Assembly (NCBI RefSeq): GCF_016522535.1
Contig: NZ_JAEHOI010000002.1
Location: 310,001 to 374,000, forward strand
Direction of reading: 5' to 3'
DNA from: Leucobacter edaphi
GTDB lineage: Bacteria; Actinomycetota; Actinomycetes; Actinomycetales; Microbacteriaceae
Length of the DNA stretch: 64,000 bases
Position numbers and translations under genes: made by a program. This document shows positions 17,879-26,165 of this stretch, one piece after another. Position 1 is the stretch's first letter, and each line of letters opens with the position of its first letter. The notes beneath the pieces were generated by a model. The model was not told where the DNA came from. It made no database searches and worked only from the letters and a program-made list of their open reading frames with translations.

Positions 17879-19195
17879 TTAGCGGTATTCCGTGGGAATC
17901 GCGGGGTCGCCGCGGGTGAGGCTCATGGCGACTGCGGGGAGTTCGCGGACCCGCTCGCGGTGGCGTTCTCGGGCGGCGGCGATGCCGTCGTGGCCGGTGT
18001 GTCCCGGCTGTTCCGCGCCGTCGAGGATGAGCGGGACGAGGACCTCGCGGCCGTCGGTGTCGGCGCCCTCGGTGGCGCCGTCGGGGCCGTCACCGAGGTA
18101 GATGCGTTCTGCGGTGGCGACGCCCTTCGCGTTGAAGCTGCGGCGGACGCTCTTGCGACCCCCGACTGAGGCCTTGTCCTGGGATTTCTTGGCGACGGAT
18201 ACCCACTCGCCCGCATCGTCCTGGCGGGCGACGAGCTTGTAGACCATGCCCATTGTCGGGGTGCCGGAGCCGACGACGACGGATGTGCCGACGCCGAAGC
18301 TGTCGACGGGCGAGGCGGCGAGTGCCGCGACCGTGTATTCGTCGAGGTCGTTGGTGACCGTGATCCGGGTGTTGGTGGCGCCGAGGTCGTCGAGGAGCCG
18401 CCGGACGCGTGCGACGACGACGGGCAGGTCGCCGGAGTCGATGCGGACGGCGCCGAGGCCGGTTCCTGCGACCTCGATCGCGGTGCGGACGCCCTCGTCG
18501 ATGTCGTAGGTGTCGACGAGGAGGGTCGTGTCGGTTCCGAGTGCGGCGACCTGGGCTTCGAAGGCCTCGCGTTCGCTGTCGTGGAGGAGGGTGAAGCTGT
18601 GTGCGGCGGTGCCCATGGTCGGGATGCCGTAGCTGCGACCGGCCTCGAGGTTCGAGGTTGCGCTGAAGCCGGCGATGTAGGCGGCTCGGGCCGCGGCGAC
18701 GGCGGTGCGTTCGCTGGTGCGGCGGGATCCCATTTCAGCGAGGGGTTTGCCGGCGGCGGAGTGCACCATGCGGGATGCCGCGGTGGCGACGGCGCTGTCG
18801 GAGTTGAGGATGCTGAGGGCGAGGGTCTCGAGGAGGACCCCCTCGGCGAAGGAGGCCTCGACGGTGATGAGCGGTGAACCCGGGAAGAAGACGTCGCCCT
18901 CGGCGTAGCCCCAGATGTTTCCGTTGAACTGGAAGTTCGCGAGCCAGTCGAGGGTGTCGTCGTTGACGACGCGGTTGGCGCGGAGGTATTCGAGTTCGGT
19001 GTCGCCGAAGCGGAAGTTCCTGATCGCTTCGAGTAGTCGGCCGGTGCCGGCGACGACGCCGTAGCGGCGGGCGCCGGAGAGTCGACGCGCGAACAACTCG
19101 AACATGCTGCGACGGTTCGCGGTGCCGGCCTTGAGGGCGGCGTCGACCATCGTGAGCTCGTAGTGGTCTGTGAGGAGGGCGGTTGACGTTTCCAC
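17879..19195 (-). CDS. pncB: Nicotinate phosphoribosyltransferase
   Basis: A 438-residue enzyme that condenses nicotinate with PRPP (ATP-stimulated) to nicotinate mononucleotide in the NAD salvage pathway. Diagnostic segments are LLTDHYELTM at the N-terminus, FELFARRL, GSRRTSE, the GIPTMGTAAHSF block that holds the catalytic histidine, RIDSGDL (phosphate/ribose binding) and GVGTSVVVGSGTPTMGMVYKL. Start GTG 19195 is supported by a leaderless -10 (TATGCT) 6 bases upstream and by family alignment; the longer upstream frame lies inside dnaE2 and has no homology. Its neighbour dnaE2 is 40 bases upstream on the same strand and ends before the pncB promoter, so read-through is possible. Confidence 0.95.
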   Translation of the reverse strand: METSTALLTDHYELTMVDAALKAGTANRRSMFELFARRLSGARRYGVVAGTGRLLEAIRNFRFGDTELEYLRANRVVNDDTLDWLANFQFNGNIWGYAEGDVFFPGSPLITVEASFAEGVLLETLALSILNSDSAVATAASRMVHSAAGKPLAEMGSRRTSERTAVAAARAAYIAGFSATSNLEAGRSYGIPTMGTAAHSFTLLHDSEREAFEAQVAALGTDTTLLVDTYDIDEGVRTAIEVAGTGLGAVRIDSGDLPVVVARVRRLLDDLGATNTRITVTNDLDEYTVAALAASPVDSFGVGTSVVVGSGTPTMGMVYKLVARQDDAGEWVSVAKKSQDKASVGGRKSVRRSFNAKGVATAERIYLGDGPDGATEGADTDGREVLVPLILDGAEQPGHTGHDGIAAARERHRERVRELPAVAMSLTRGDPAIPTEYR

Positions 19196-19201
19196 GTGGT
19201 C

Positions 19202-19207
19202 AGCATA
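19202..19207 (-). promoter_or_regulatory. Leaderless -10 (TATGCT) for pncB
   Basis: On the minus strand TATGCT is followed by GACCAC and then the GTG start, 6 bases later. Confidence 0.6.
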
Positions 19208-19235
19208 TCTGTGCCGAGGGCGGGACCGGGGGTTC

Positions 19236-22200
19236 TCAGTGGAAGTCACGTGAGGTGGTTCCTGCCGGGGCCGCGAGGGGCTCAAAGGTTTCCGCGATGA
19301 CGTTGTAGACCCCTTCGGGCGAGCGTTCAAGGGTGCCTCCGATGATGAGTGCGGGTGAGGAGCGGGCGACGAGCCGGTTCTTGGCCCAGGTGTCGGCCCA
19401 GGTGACGATGTTGACGCTGCCGGACTCGTCCTCGAGTGTGATGAAGGTGACGCCGCCGGCCGTGCTGGGGCGTTGTCGGTGGGTGACGAGCCCGGCCACC
19501 TGAACGCTGGTGCCTGGCCTGCCGGTGCGGAGGCGGTCGGAGCGGACGATGCCGCGGGAGTCGAGGCCGGGTCTGAGGAGCGCGAGTGGGTGCGTGCCCG
19601 TGGCGATTCCGGTGGTCCAGAGGTCGAGCGCGGTCTGTTCCGCCGGGTTGAGGACGGGAAGCAGCGGGGGTTGCACGTGGACGCCGATCCCGGGCAGGAA
19701 GCGTTCGCGGTTGTCGGCGGCGGGGGCTGCCGCCCAGAGCGCTTCGCGGCGGTCGAGGCCGAGGCCGTCGCAGGCTCCAGCGGCGGCGAGTGCCTCGAGG
19801 CGGGTGCGGTCGAGGTCCGCGCGCCGGGCGAGGTCGGCGAGGTCGGCGAAGGGAGCGTCCTCTCGGGCCCGCACGATGCGTTCGGCGGCGGCGGTCTCGA
19901 TGCCGCGGATCTCGGTGAGTCCGAGCCGCACCGCGAAGCCGCGGTCCTGGCGATGGGCGCCGGAGGCGTCGGGCCCTTTCGGGTCGAAGGGCGGCACCTG
20001 CGGTGGTGTGTCACCTGCTGGTTCGTGTGCGGTGCAGCGCTGCGGGGCGCGGCGGGCTTCCCGCTCGGGCGGTTCGCCGCTGCCGGCGGTGGCGTTTTCG
20101 TCGGCCGCGCCTGCGTGAGGGCGCAGCGATTCGAGATCTGAGTGCGCGTTGGATCGTTGGACATCGGGTGGCCGCACCTCGACGCCGTGCCTGCGGGCGT
20201 CCTCGACGAGGGTGCGCGGGGAGTAGAACCCCATGGGCTGCGAGCGGAGCAGCCCTGCGAGGAACGCGCCGGGATAGTGCAGCTTGAACCAGGCACTCAC
20301 GTAGACGAGGAGAGCGAAGCTGATGGAGTGGCTTTCGGCGAAGCCGAAGCCTGCGAAGGCTTCGATCTGCTCGTACATGTGAACGGCCTCGTCGCCCTCG
20401 ATGCCGTTCGCGGCCATCCCGTCGAAGAGCTTCGCCTTGAGCCCACCGATTTTCTCCTGGCCGCGCTTGGAACCCATCGCGCGGCGGAGGAGGTCGGCGT
20501 CCTCGGCCGAGCAGCCGCCGACGGCCATGGCCATCTGCATGAGCTGTTCTTGGAAGAGAGGGACGCCGAGGGTGCGCCGGAGGACTGGCTCGAGTTTGGG
20601 GTGGGCGTAGGTGATCTCCTCGTTGCCGCTGCGACGTCGCAGGTAGGGATGGACGGCGCCGCCCTGGATAGGGCCGGGCCTGATCAGGGCGATCTCTATG
20701 ACGAGGTCGTAGAAGGTGCGTGGCCGAAGCCGCGGGAGGGTGTTGAGTTGGGCGCGGCTTTCGAGCTGGAAGACGCCGATGGCGTCGCCGCGGCAGAGCA
20801 TGTCGTAGACTCCCGGTTCTTCTTTGGGGATCTCGTCGAGGGTCCAGCGTTTCCCGGTGTGCTCGGCGATGATGTCCATGCTTTTGCGAAGCGCACTCAG
20901 CATGCCGAGCCCGAGGAGGTCGAACTTGACGAGGCCCATCGTTTCGCAGGATTCCTTGTCCCACTGGAGCACGGTGCGCTTCTCCATGCGCGCGTGCTCG
21001 ATCGGGCAGACCTCTCCGACGGGCCGCTCGGTGAGCACCATGCCGCCCGAGTGGATCCCGAGGTGTCTTGGGGCGGTGAGGAAACGGTTCGCGAGCTCGT
21101 GAACCTGCGGTGGGAGCGAGCTTTCGCCCTGGTCGGGAAGGGAATTCCAGCGTTCGAGCCCCTTGGTCCATGCGCGCTGCTGCCCCGTTCCGTATCCGAG
21201 TGCTTTCGCCGCATCGCGCACCGCCGCCTTGGGACGGTAGGTGATCACGTTGGCGACCTGAGCCGCGTTGCGGCGGCCGTAGCGTTCGTAGACGTACTGG
21301 ATGACTTCTTCGCGCCGTTCGGAATCGAAGTCGACGTCGATGTCGGGTTCTTCGTCGCGCATGCTCGAGAGGAAGCGTTCGAAGGGAAGATCGTAGAAGA
21401 TCGAGTCGACCGCGGTGATGCCGAGGACGTAGCACACGGCCGAGTTCGCTGCTGAGCCTCGCCCCTGGCAGAGGATGCCGAGCTGCCGGGCGTGCTGCAC
21501 GATGTCGTGCACGATGAGGAAGTAGCCGGGGAAGTCTTTCGCCTCGATGACATCGAGCTCGCGTTCGAGCCGTTCTTTCACGCGCGGTGTGAGCGTCCCG
21601 TAGCGGCGTTCAGCCCCCTCGAAGGAGAGCCGACGGAGCCAGCTCATGAGCGTGTGCCCCTCAGGAACCGGCAGCTTGGGGAGTTTTGGCCTGGCTGCCC
21701 GAAGCGGGAACGCGAGTTCTTCGGCGAGGGGAACGGTGCGCGCGACGGCGTCGGGATAGCGTCTGAAGCGGCGAAGAATGGAGGCTCCGCTGCGCAGGTG
21801 GGCGGCGCCTGAAGCTGGCAGGTTCGGGTCGAGCTCCTCCAGGCTTCGCCGTGCGCGCACCGCAGCCATCGCTTCTGAGAGGGTGGCGTCTCGCTGAGTG
21901 GCGTAGTGGACGTTGCCGGTCACGAGCGTGGGGAGGTGCAGCGCGTGCGCGAGCGCGGCGAGCCGCTCGTTGCGCGGCTCGTCACCGGGATGGCCGTGGT
22001 TGGTGAGTTCGACATGGACGTTGTCCCTGCCGAAGAGCGCGATGAGGCGTTCGAGCTCGGCCCGCGCCGCCTCATCGCCGGCTGTGCGAGTGCCCGAGTG
22101 TTCGAGTGCGCGTCCGACCTGGCCTTTTCGGCAGCCTGTGAGGATCGCCCAGTGACCTTCGCTCGTGGCGGCGAGCTCCTCGAGGTCATAGCTGGGGCGT

Positions 22201-22778
22201 CCTTTCTCGCCGCCGGCGAGCTGGCCCTCGGTGATTGCGGAGGCGAGCCGGTAGTACCCCTCGGTGCCGCGGGCAAGAGCGAGCAGGTGAGTTCCTGAGG
22301 GGTCGGCGGCACCGAGCTGGGGTGCGTCGAGGCCGAGAGTGAGCTCGGCGCCGTACACGGTCAGCAGATCCGCGCCGCTCGCGCGGATGGCGTGTTCTGC
22401 TGCGTCGGCGAAGACCGCGGCACCGTAGAGGCCGTCGTGATCGGTGACCGCGAGACCTGAGAGGCCGAGCCTGATCGCCTCCTCGGCGAGTTCATCCGGC
22501 GAGGAGGCGCCGTCGAGGAAACTGAAGTGGGAGTGGGCGTGGAGTTCCGCGTAGGGCGTGACGGGGCCGCTCGGCCCGGCGAGCCGGGCGGGTGGTTGCT
22601 CCGCGCCGTCTCGCGTCTCCGCCGCCAGTTTCAGCTCGACAGCGGGAAGCGTCTCGGTCTCGAGGAAATCGGCGGGAATCGCTTCGAGGCCGTCTGCGCC
22701 TGGGAGCCTGCTTCGACCGCGACCGGAGAGCCGTCGCTCGAACTCTTGCCAGGGGAGCGGGGGATTGTTCCAGCCCAT
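19236..22778 (-). CDS. dnaE2: Error-prone DNA polymerase III alpha subunit, DnaE2
   Basis: A 1180-residue C-family polymerase that does translesion synthesis in the ImuA'-ImuB-DnaE2 mutasome. A PHP domain begins near residue 70 (ELHAHSHFSFLDG). The catalytic aspartates are in PDIDVDF (about 478-484). The PHP/palm/finger order is standard, and a C-terminal OB-like segment (VAGLVTHRQRPSTAGGV) follows. Residues of about 877-942 are a low-complexity insertion rich in Ala/Pro/Glu between the fingers and the helix-hairpin-helix region (GLTEIRGI), not typical of the family. ATG 22778 shares its A with the TGA of imuB (TGATG), so translation is coupled. It is the last gene of an operon starting at the LexA box at 25150-25167. 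Confidence 0.95.
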   Translation of the reverse strand: MGWNNPPLPWQEFERRLSGRGRSRLPGADGLEAIPADFLETETLPAVELKLAAETRDGAEQPPARLAGPSGPVTPYAELHAHSHFSFLDGASSPDELAEEAIRLGLSGLAVTDHDGLYGAAVFADAAEHAIRASGADLLTVYGAELTLGLDAPQLGAADPSGTHLLALARGTEGYYRLASAITEGQLAGGEKGRPSYDLEELAATSEGHWAILTGCRKGQVGRALEHSGTRTAGDEAARAELERLIALFGRDNVHVELTNHGHPGDEPRNERLAALAHALHLPTLVTGNVHYATQRDATLSEAMAAVRARRSLEELDPNLPASGAAHLRSGASILRRFRRYPDAVARTVPLAEELAFPLRAARPKLPKLPVPEGHTLMSWLRRLSFEGAERRYGTLTPRVKERLERELDVIEAKDFPGYFLIVHDIVQHARQLGILCQGRGSAANSAVCYVLGITAVDSIFYDLPFERFLSSMRDEEPDIDVDFDSERREEVIQYVYERYGRRNAAQVANVITYRPKAAVRDAAKALGYGTGQQRAWTKGLERWNSLPDQGESSLPPQVHELANRFLTAPRHLGIHSGGMVLTERPVGEVCPIEHARMEKRTVLQWDKESCETMGLVKFDLLGLGMLSALRKSMDIIAEHTGKRWTLDEIPKEEPGVYDMLCRGDAIGVFQLESRAQLNTLPRLRPRTFYDLVIEIALIRPGPIQGGAVHPYLRRRSGNEEITYAHPKLEPVLRRTLGVPLFQEQLMQMAMAVGGCSAEDADLLRRAMGSKRGQEKIGGLKAKLFDGMAANGIEGDEAVHMYEQIEAFAGFGFAESHSISFALLVYVSAWFKLHYPGAFLAGLLRSQPMGFYSPRTLVEDARRHGVEVRPPDVQRSNAHSDLESLRPHAGAADENATAGSGEPPEREARRAPQRCTAHEPAGDTPPQVPPFDPKGPDASGAHRQDRGFAVRLGLTEIRGIETAAAERIVRAREDAPFADLADLARRADLDRTRLEALAAAGACDGLGLDRREALWAAAPAADNRERFLPGIGVHVQPPLLPVLNPAEQTALDLWTTGIATGTHPLALLRPGLDSRGIVRSDRLRTGRPGTSVQVAGLVTHRQRPSTAGGVTFITLEDESGSVNIVTWADTWAKNRLVARSSPALIIGGTLERSPEGVYNVIAETFEPLAAPAGTTSRDFH

Positions 22779-24469
22779 CAGTCGTATTTCCCCTCTGCAA
22801 GCCAGCGGCCGGCTTCGTGGAGGAGGAGCCAGGCATCTCCGTTCTCGAGGAGTACCTGAAGCCGGAACCGCGCGGGTGTGCCGGTCCACCAGCGCTCTCG
22901 GATCGCCCAGGGGAGCGACCAACCGGAGATCTCAGCGGGAAACGCGGTGCGGGCAACGCAGAGCCGATAGGGAGTCTCCGAGAGAAGATCTTCCTCGTCG
23001 ATGAGGACATCGTGCCCGGCGCGGTCGAGAAGTTTCGCGGGAAGTGGCGCGGGGAAGAGCAGGCTCGGCGAAGGCCCGGCAAGGGAACCGGGCCAGGGGC
23101 CCGTGCCCCTTGCGGCACGATGACGGCGCGCGTTTCCCCGGGCATTCCTGCCGTGCGCGATCGCGGTGCCCCAGGGAAGGAAGCGTTGTCGGTCGAGGAG
23201 TAGGCGGCCCCCCGAGAGCTCGGCCGTGCCGACGCCGGTGTGGCCGAGCTTGGCCTGAATGCGACTGAGGTGGTGGTGCACGCGCTCATCGGGCTCAGTG
23301 TTCCAGAGACCAGGCTCGTGAGCTGCGGCGCGGTCGGTGTGCACGGGCGAGATGCGGACGCGCACGATCCCGGCCCCGCCGCGTTCTGTCTCTCGCGCTA
23401 TCGAGGCCGCCTGCCAGCGGATTCTGCCGACGGTGTCGGAGGCGGTGAACCGGCGCGGGTGGGCCCACTCGCGCTCGTGGGTGTCTCCGGTGTCATCGGT
23501 GAGGGAGACGCGGAGCGAGGTGCAGACCCGGCGCTCCTGGATCAGGCCTGTGATGAACTGCTCGGCGAGACCCGAGCAGGCGAAACCGAGCTGCTCGGCG
23601 GTTTCAATAGGGGGCTCGAACGAGAGCTCGACCGTGAGCTCTCGGGGTGCGTGGCGGGGACGGACCTCGGCGGCACCCTGGCGTGCCGGCCGGCCGGTGG
23701 CGGCACGGTGGGCAGCGACCCCCGCCGGCCCGAAACGCTGCTCCACGGCCTCTTCCGGGAGCGCAGCGAGGGCGCCAAGCGTTCGGATCCCGAGGCCGTG
23801 CAGAGTGTTCGCGAGCGTAGCTCCGGTGGCCCGTTCGACGGGAAGCCGACTCAGAAACGCGGGGGATTGACCGGCTGGAACGAGCGCGATTCCCGGTCCC
23901 GGGTTGGTGAGGCCGGGGGCGCCCTGCGCCGCTTGAGTGGCCTGCTCGGCAGCGAACAGGCCGTCGGCGATCCCGATCCTCGTTTCGGGGTATCCCAGTT
24001 CGGTGAGGAGTTCGAGGAGGGTTGCGGCAGCAGGGGGTTCGCCTCCGTAGTAGCGGGCGGGGCCACGGGCGCGCATGGCGCAGACGCCTGGTACGCGTGG
24101 TTCGACTCCGGGGATGAGCGCCTCGATCGCTGCGAGCACGGGCGCGAATCTGCGCTCATCGACTTCCGGGTCGTGCGGATGCGTCGCCAGACTCGGGCAG
24201 CGGGATTGTGCCTCTCGCTCGCGGATTCCCGGGGTCACGCCCTCTGCGCGGGCTCGCTCCGAGCAGGCGACCACCAGGTGGTCGGCGATCAAAGCGATCG
24301 CCTCGAGACTCGTGGGACTCCCAGCTGCAGGCCTGATCGGAGGCGCAGCGGAGACGCCCGGCGATGGCGCCGCGGGCCCCTCCTCCACGAGTTCCTCTCG
24401 CTCTTGGAAAAAAGCGTGGATCGGCCAGTCCGGGATGCGGACGACGATGACTCGTTCCCCGCGGCTCAT
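22778..24469 (-). CDS. imuB: Y-family polymerase-like mutasome protein ImuB
   Basis: A 563-residue Y-family homologue. Palm and little-finger regions are recognisable, but the catalytic carboxylates are absent: the N-terminal VVRIPDWPIHAF replaces the usual DMDxFF, and GVCAMRARGPARYYGG replaces SxDE. This is the hallmark of ImuB, a non-catalytic hub that connects DnaE2 and ImuA' to the sliding clamp. The start ATG overlaps the imuA' stop by four bases (ATGA), and its own stop overlaps dnaE2. The long in-frame upstream extension lies within imuA' and is not used. An Arg-rich loop around residues 425-460 is low complexity. Expression should follow the SOS box upstream of imuA'. Confidence 0.93.
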   Translation of the reverse strand: MSRGERVIVVRIPDWPIHAFFQEREELVEEGPAAPSPGVSAAPPIRPAAGSPTSLEAIALIADHLVVACSERARAEGVTPGIREREAQSRCPSLATHPHDPEVDERRFAPVLAAIEALIPGVEPRVPGVCAMRARGPARYYGGEPPAAATLLELLTELGYPETRIGIADGLFAAEQATQAAQGAPGLTNPGPGIALVPAGQSPAFLSRLPVERATGATLANTLHGLGIRTLGALAALPEEAVEQRFGPAGVAAHRAATGRPARQGAAEVRPRHAPRELTVELSFEPPIETAEQLGFACSGLAEQFITGLIQERRVCTSLRVSLTDDTGDTHEREWAHPRRFTASDTVGRIRWQAASIARETERGGAGIVRVRISPVHTDRAAAHEPGLWNTEPDERVHHHLSRIQAKLGHTGVGTAELSGGRLLLDRQRFLPWGTAIAHGRNARGNARRHRAARGTGPWPGSLAGPSPSLLFPAPLPAKLLDRAGHDVLIDEEDLLSETPYRLCVARTAFPAEISGWSLPWAIRERWWTGTPARFRLQVLLENGDAWLLLHEAGRWLAEGKYD

Positions 24470-25140
24470 GACGAGGCCACCAGGCGCATGCGGGGGAGGG
24501 AGCCCGGATCTGCTGCTGGATCGGCGTGGTCGGCGACGCGCCCATCCGCGAAGGCCACGGTGTGCGTGCGCGTGCCTCGGCGGTCCTGGGACTGCACGGT
24601 GAGCGCGCGATCCGCGAGGAGCCCGCCCCCGCGCCGAAGGCCGCTCCAGCGCGAGCTCGTAACGGTGAGTGTGCTCTCGGTGCGCGGCCAAGCGCCCGCG
24701 ACGATCAACGCGGATCCGTGATCCCGCAGCCGCGCGGAGATGCGTTCCGTCTCACCCGAGCCGATCGATCTCGGCGAGGCGAGTAACACGACGCTGAGGA
24801 CCTCGCTGAGGAGACCAGCGAATCCGAGCGCATCACTGCCCGGATCAGGGATGAGTACGCAGCGGTCGAGCGCGATCCCCAGTGTTGCGGCCGCTTCCGC
24901 CCCGAAACCGGGGAACCCGATCACCCCGCACCAGGAGCCTGCCGTTGAGGCTGCGGCGAGCATTGACAGCGAGAGCTGGAGCGACCCGTTGACCGAGTAG
25001 CTTGCTCCCTGGCGGATGGCACCGCCAGGGAGCAGACCGCGCAGGCCCGGCAGGGTGGGCAGCCCGCGTTCTCCGAGCCGCAGCGGCTGCATCTCGGAGA
25101 TGCGCTGCTGCAGCGAGTGGAGGGTTGCGGACTGACTCAT
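24466..25140 (-). CDS. SOS mutasome protein ImuA' (degenerate RecA-like)
   Basis: A 224-residue protein at the head of the mutasome operon. The sequence around GGAIRQGASYSVNGSLQLSLSML occupies the place of a RecA P-loop but lacks the GxxxxGK[ST] residues, fitting ImuA', which has a RecA-like fold without ATP binding. The later VLIPDPGSDALGFAGLLSEVLSVVLL segment resembles the Walker B region. ATG 25140 is chosen because the alternative ATG at 25158 lies inside the LexA operator. ImuA' is needed for DnaE2-dependent mutagenesis in mycobacteria; the same role is inferred here. It overlaps imuB by four bases. Confidence 0.85.
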   Translation of the reverse strand: MSQSATLHSLQQRISEMQPLRLGERGLPTLPGLRGLLPGGAIRQGASYSVNGSLQLSLSMLAAASTAGSWCGVIGFPGFGAEAAATLGIALDRCVLIPDPGSDALGFAGLLSEVLSVVLLASPRSIGSGETERISARLRDHGSALIVAGAWPRTESTLTVTSSRWSGLRRGGGLLADRALTVQSQDRRGTRTHTVAFADGRVADHADPAADPGSLPRMRLVASS

Positions 25141-25149
25141 GCAGCAATG

Positions 25150-25167
25150 TTCGAACATATGTTCGAA
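25150..25167. promoter_or_regulatory. LexA SOS box controlling imuA'-imuB-dnaE2
   Basis: TTCGAACATATGTTCGAA is a perfect 18-bp palindrome matching the actinobacterial LexA consensus (TCGAAC-N4-GTTCGA). It lies 9 bases upstream of the imuA' start and directly downstream of a TTGACT -35 element, so LexA binding would block the promoter spacer and -10. Confidence 0.93.
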
Positions 25168-25169
25168 TT

Positions 25170-25175
25170 AGTCAA
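25170..25175 (-). promoter_or_regulatory. -35 element (TTGACT) of the SOS operon
   Basis: TTGACT on the minus strand immediately precedes the LexA box. A -10-like AACATT/GAACAT lies 17-18 bases further on, overlapping the operator edge. Confidence 0.6.
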
Positions 25176-25294
25176 TCTGGTTTTTGCGTCGCGCGGGTCG
25201 TTTGCCGCGTCGTTGCAAGAGGCTCGGGAAAGCCCCTGAAGGTGTCAATGATTCCAGCGATGAGACGTCGCGGGCGGGGGAGGCGGGAACAGCG

Positions 25295-25300
25295 TAGGAT
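25295..25300 (+). promoter_or_regulatory. Leaderless -10 (TAGGAT) for the DUF5703 gene
   Basis: TAGGAT, 7 bases, ATG 25308, with no ribosome-binding site. Confidence 0.6.
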
Positions 25301-25307
25301 GGTCGGG

Positions 25308-25631
25308 ATGGACGAAGACGAGCTGGACGATTACGAGCGCGAGGCGGAGCTGTCGCTGTTCCGCGAGTACCGGGATATTGCCCGGCAGTTCCGGTATGTC
25401 GTCGAGACGGAACGGCGCTTTTACCTTGCGAACGAGGTGGACCTCAAGCGTCAGGACGCCGGCACCGATTTCTACTTCGAGCTCAGCATGTCCGACGTCT
25501 GGGTCTGGGATGTCTACCGTGCGGATCGCTTCGTGAAGTCCGTGCGCGTGCTCACGTTCAAGGACGTGAACGTCGAGGAGCTTTCCGCCCGCGAATTCTC
25601 GCTGCCGCAGGAACTCGCGCTCGACGAGTAG
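25308..25631 (+). CDS. DUF5703 family protein
   Basis: A 107-residue acidic protein with conserved FRYVVETERRFYLAN and DVWVWDVYRADRFVKSVRVLTFKDVNVEEL segments, matching DUF5703, a small soluble actinobacterial family without known function. The aromatic-rich beta segments suggest a compact domain. No catalytic motif is apparent. The start ATG 25308 has a leaderless promoter; the longer in-frame upstream extension overlaps the LexA-controlled divergent promoter and is rejected. It is divergent from the mutasome operon. Confidence 0.82.
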   Translation: MDEDELDDYEREAELSLFREYRDIARQFRYVVETERRFYLANEVDLKRQDAGTDFYFELSMSDVWVWDVYRADRFVKSVRVLTFKDVNVEELSAREFSLPQELALDE

Positions 25632-25658
25632 CCCGAGGGGCCCGCAGCGATCCATAAC

Positions 25659-25676
25659 CCTCGCTCACAGGCGAGG
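25659..25676 (+). terminator. Possible terminator after the DUF5703 gene
   Basis: CCTCGC, loop TCACAG, GCGAGG gives a 6-bp stem 27 bases after the stop. No T-run is present. Confidence 0.35.
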
Positions 25677-25772
25677 CGAATCCCCCATTTCAGCGGAAGT
25701 TATCCACTGAACCATTTGCGCTCTCGCGCAGGACGTCCCGCGCTCCCATGATGGTGCACCAGGAGGTGCATT

Positions 25773-26165
25773 ATGAGAGACAACGGAATCATTGCCCGCG
25801 AGGACTACGCTCCGGGAAAACAAGAGCTCGGGCGCCGCGGCGAGCAGATCGCGGCCGACTATCTTGCGGCCAGGGGGATGCGAATCCTCGATCGGAACTG
25901 GCGAAGCACGCATGGGGAACTCGATCTCGTCGTGCAGGACGCCACCCATGTCATCGCCGTTGAGGTGAAGACCAGGAGCGGCACGGGGTATGGGAGCCCG
26001 CTGCAGGCGATCACTCCCCAGAAAGCCGCGAGAATCCGGCGCACCCTGTTCGACTGGGTGCGGGAGCACAAGATGCGGGGCGCCGCGCTCCGGATGGATG
26101 TGATCGGGATCGTGATCCGGGCTGGCGAGCCCCCCAAGCTCGATTATCTCCGGGGAATCCAGTGA
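25773..26165 (+). CDS. YraN family protein (UPF0102), predicted nuclease fold
   Basis: A 130-residue protein with the family signature GRRGEQIAADYLAARGMRILDRNWR, then GELDLVVQD and VEVKTRSGTGYGSP, the E...D...EVK pattern of the endonuclease-like fold. Function in cells is unsettled; it is usually next to YifB/ComM and DprA, exactly as here, hinting at a role with incoming or recombining DNA. A strong Shine-Dalgarno AGGAGG (25761-25766) lies 6 bases before the ATG. Its stop overlaps the start of the yifB-like gene (GTGA), so the three genes form an operon. Confidence 0.9.
   Translation: MRDNGIIAREDYAPGKQELGRRGEQIAADYLAARGMRILDRNWRSTHGELDLVVQDATHVIAVEVKTRSGTGYGSPLQAITPQKAARIRRTLFDWVREHKMRGAALRMDVIGIVIRAGEPPKLDYLRGIQ

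Noticed and set aside
25156-25158. ATG at 25158 as imuA' start
   Set aside because: It lies inside the LexA palindrome, so it would be within the promoter; ATG 25140 is preferred.
25700-25708. TTATCCACT as a DnaA box / replication origin
   Set aside because: A single imperfect box with no cluster, no dnaA/dnaN genes and no A/T-rich unwinding region.
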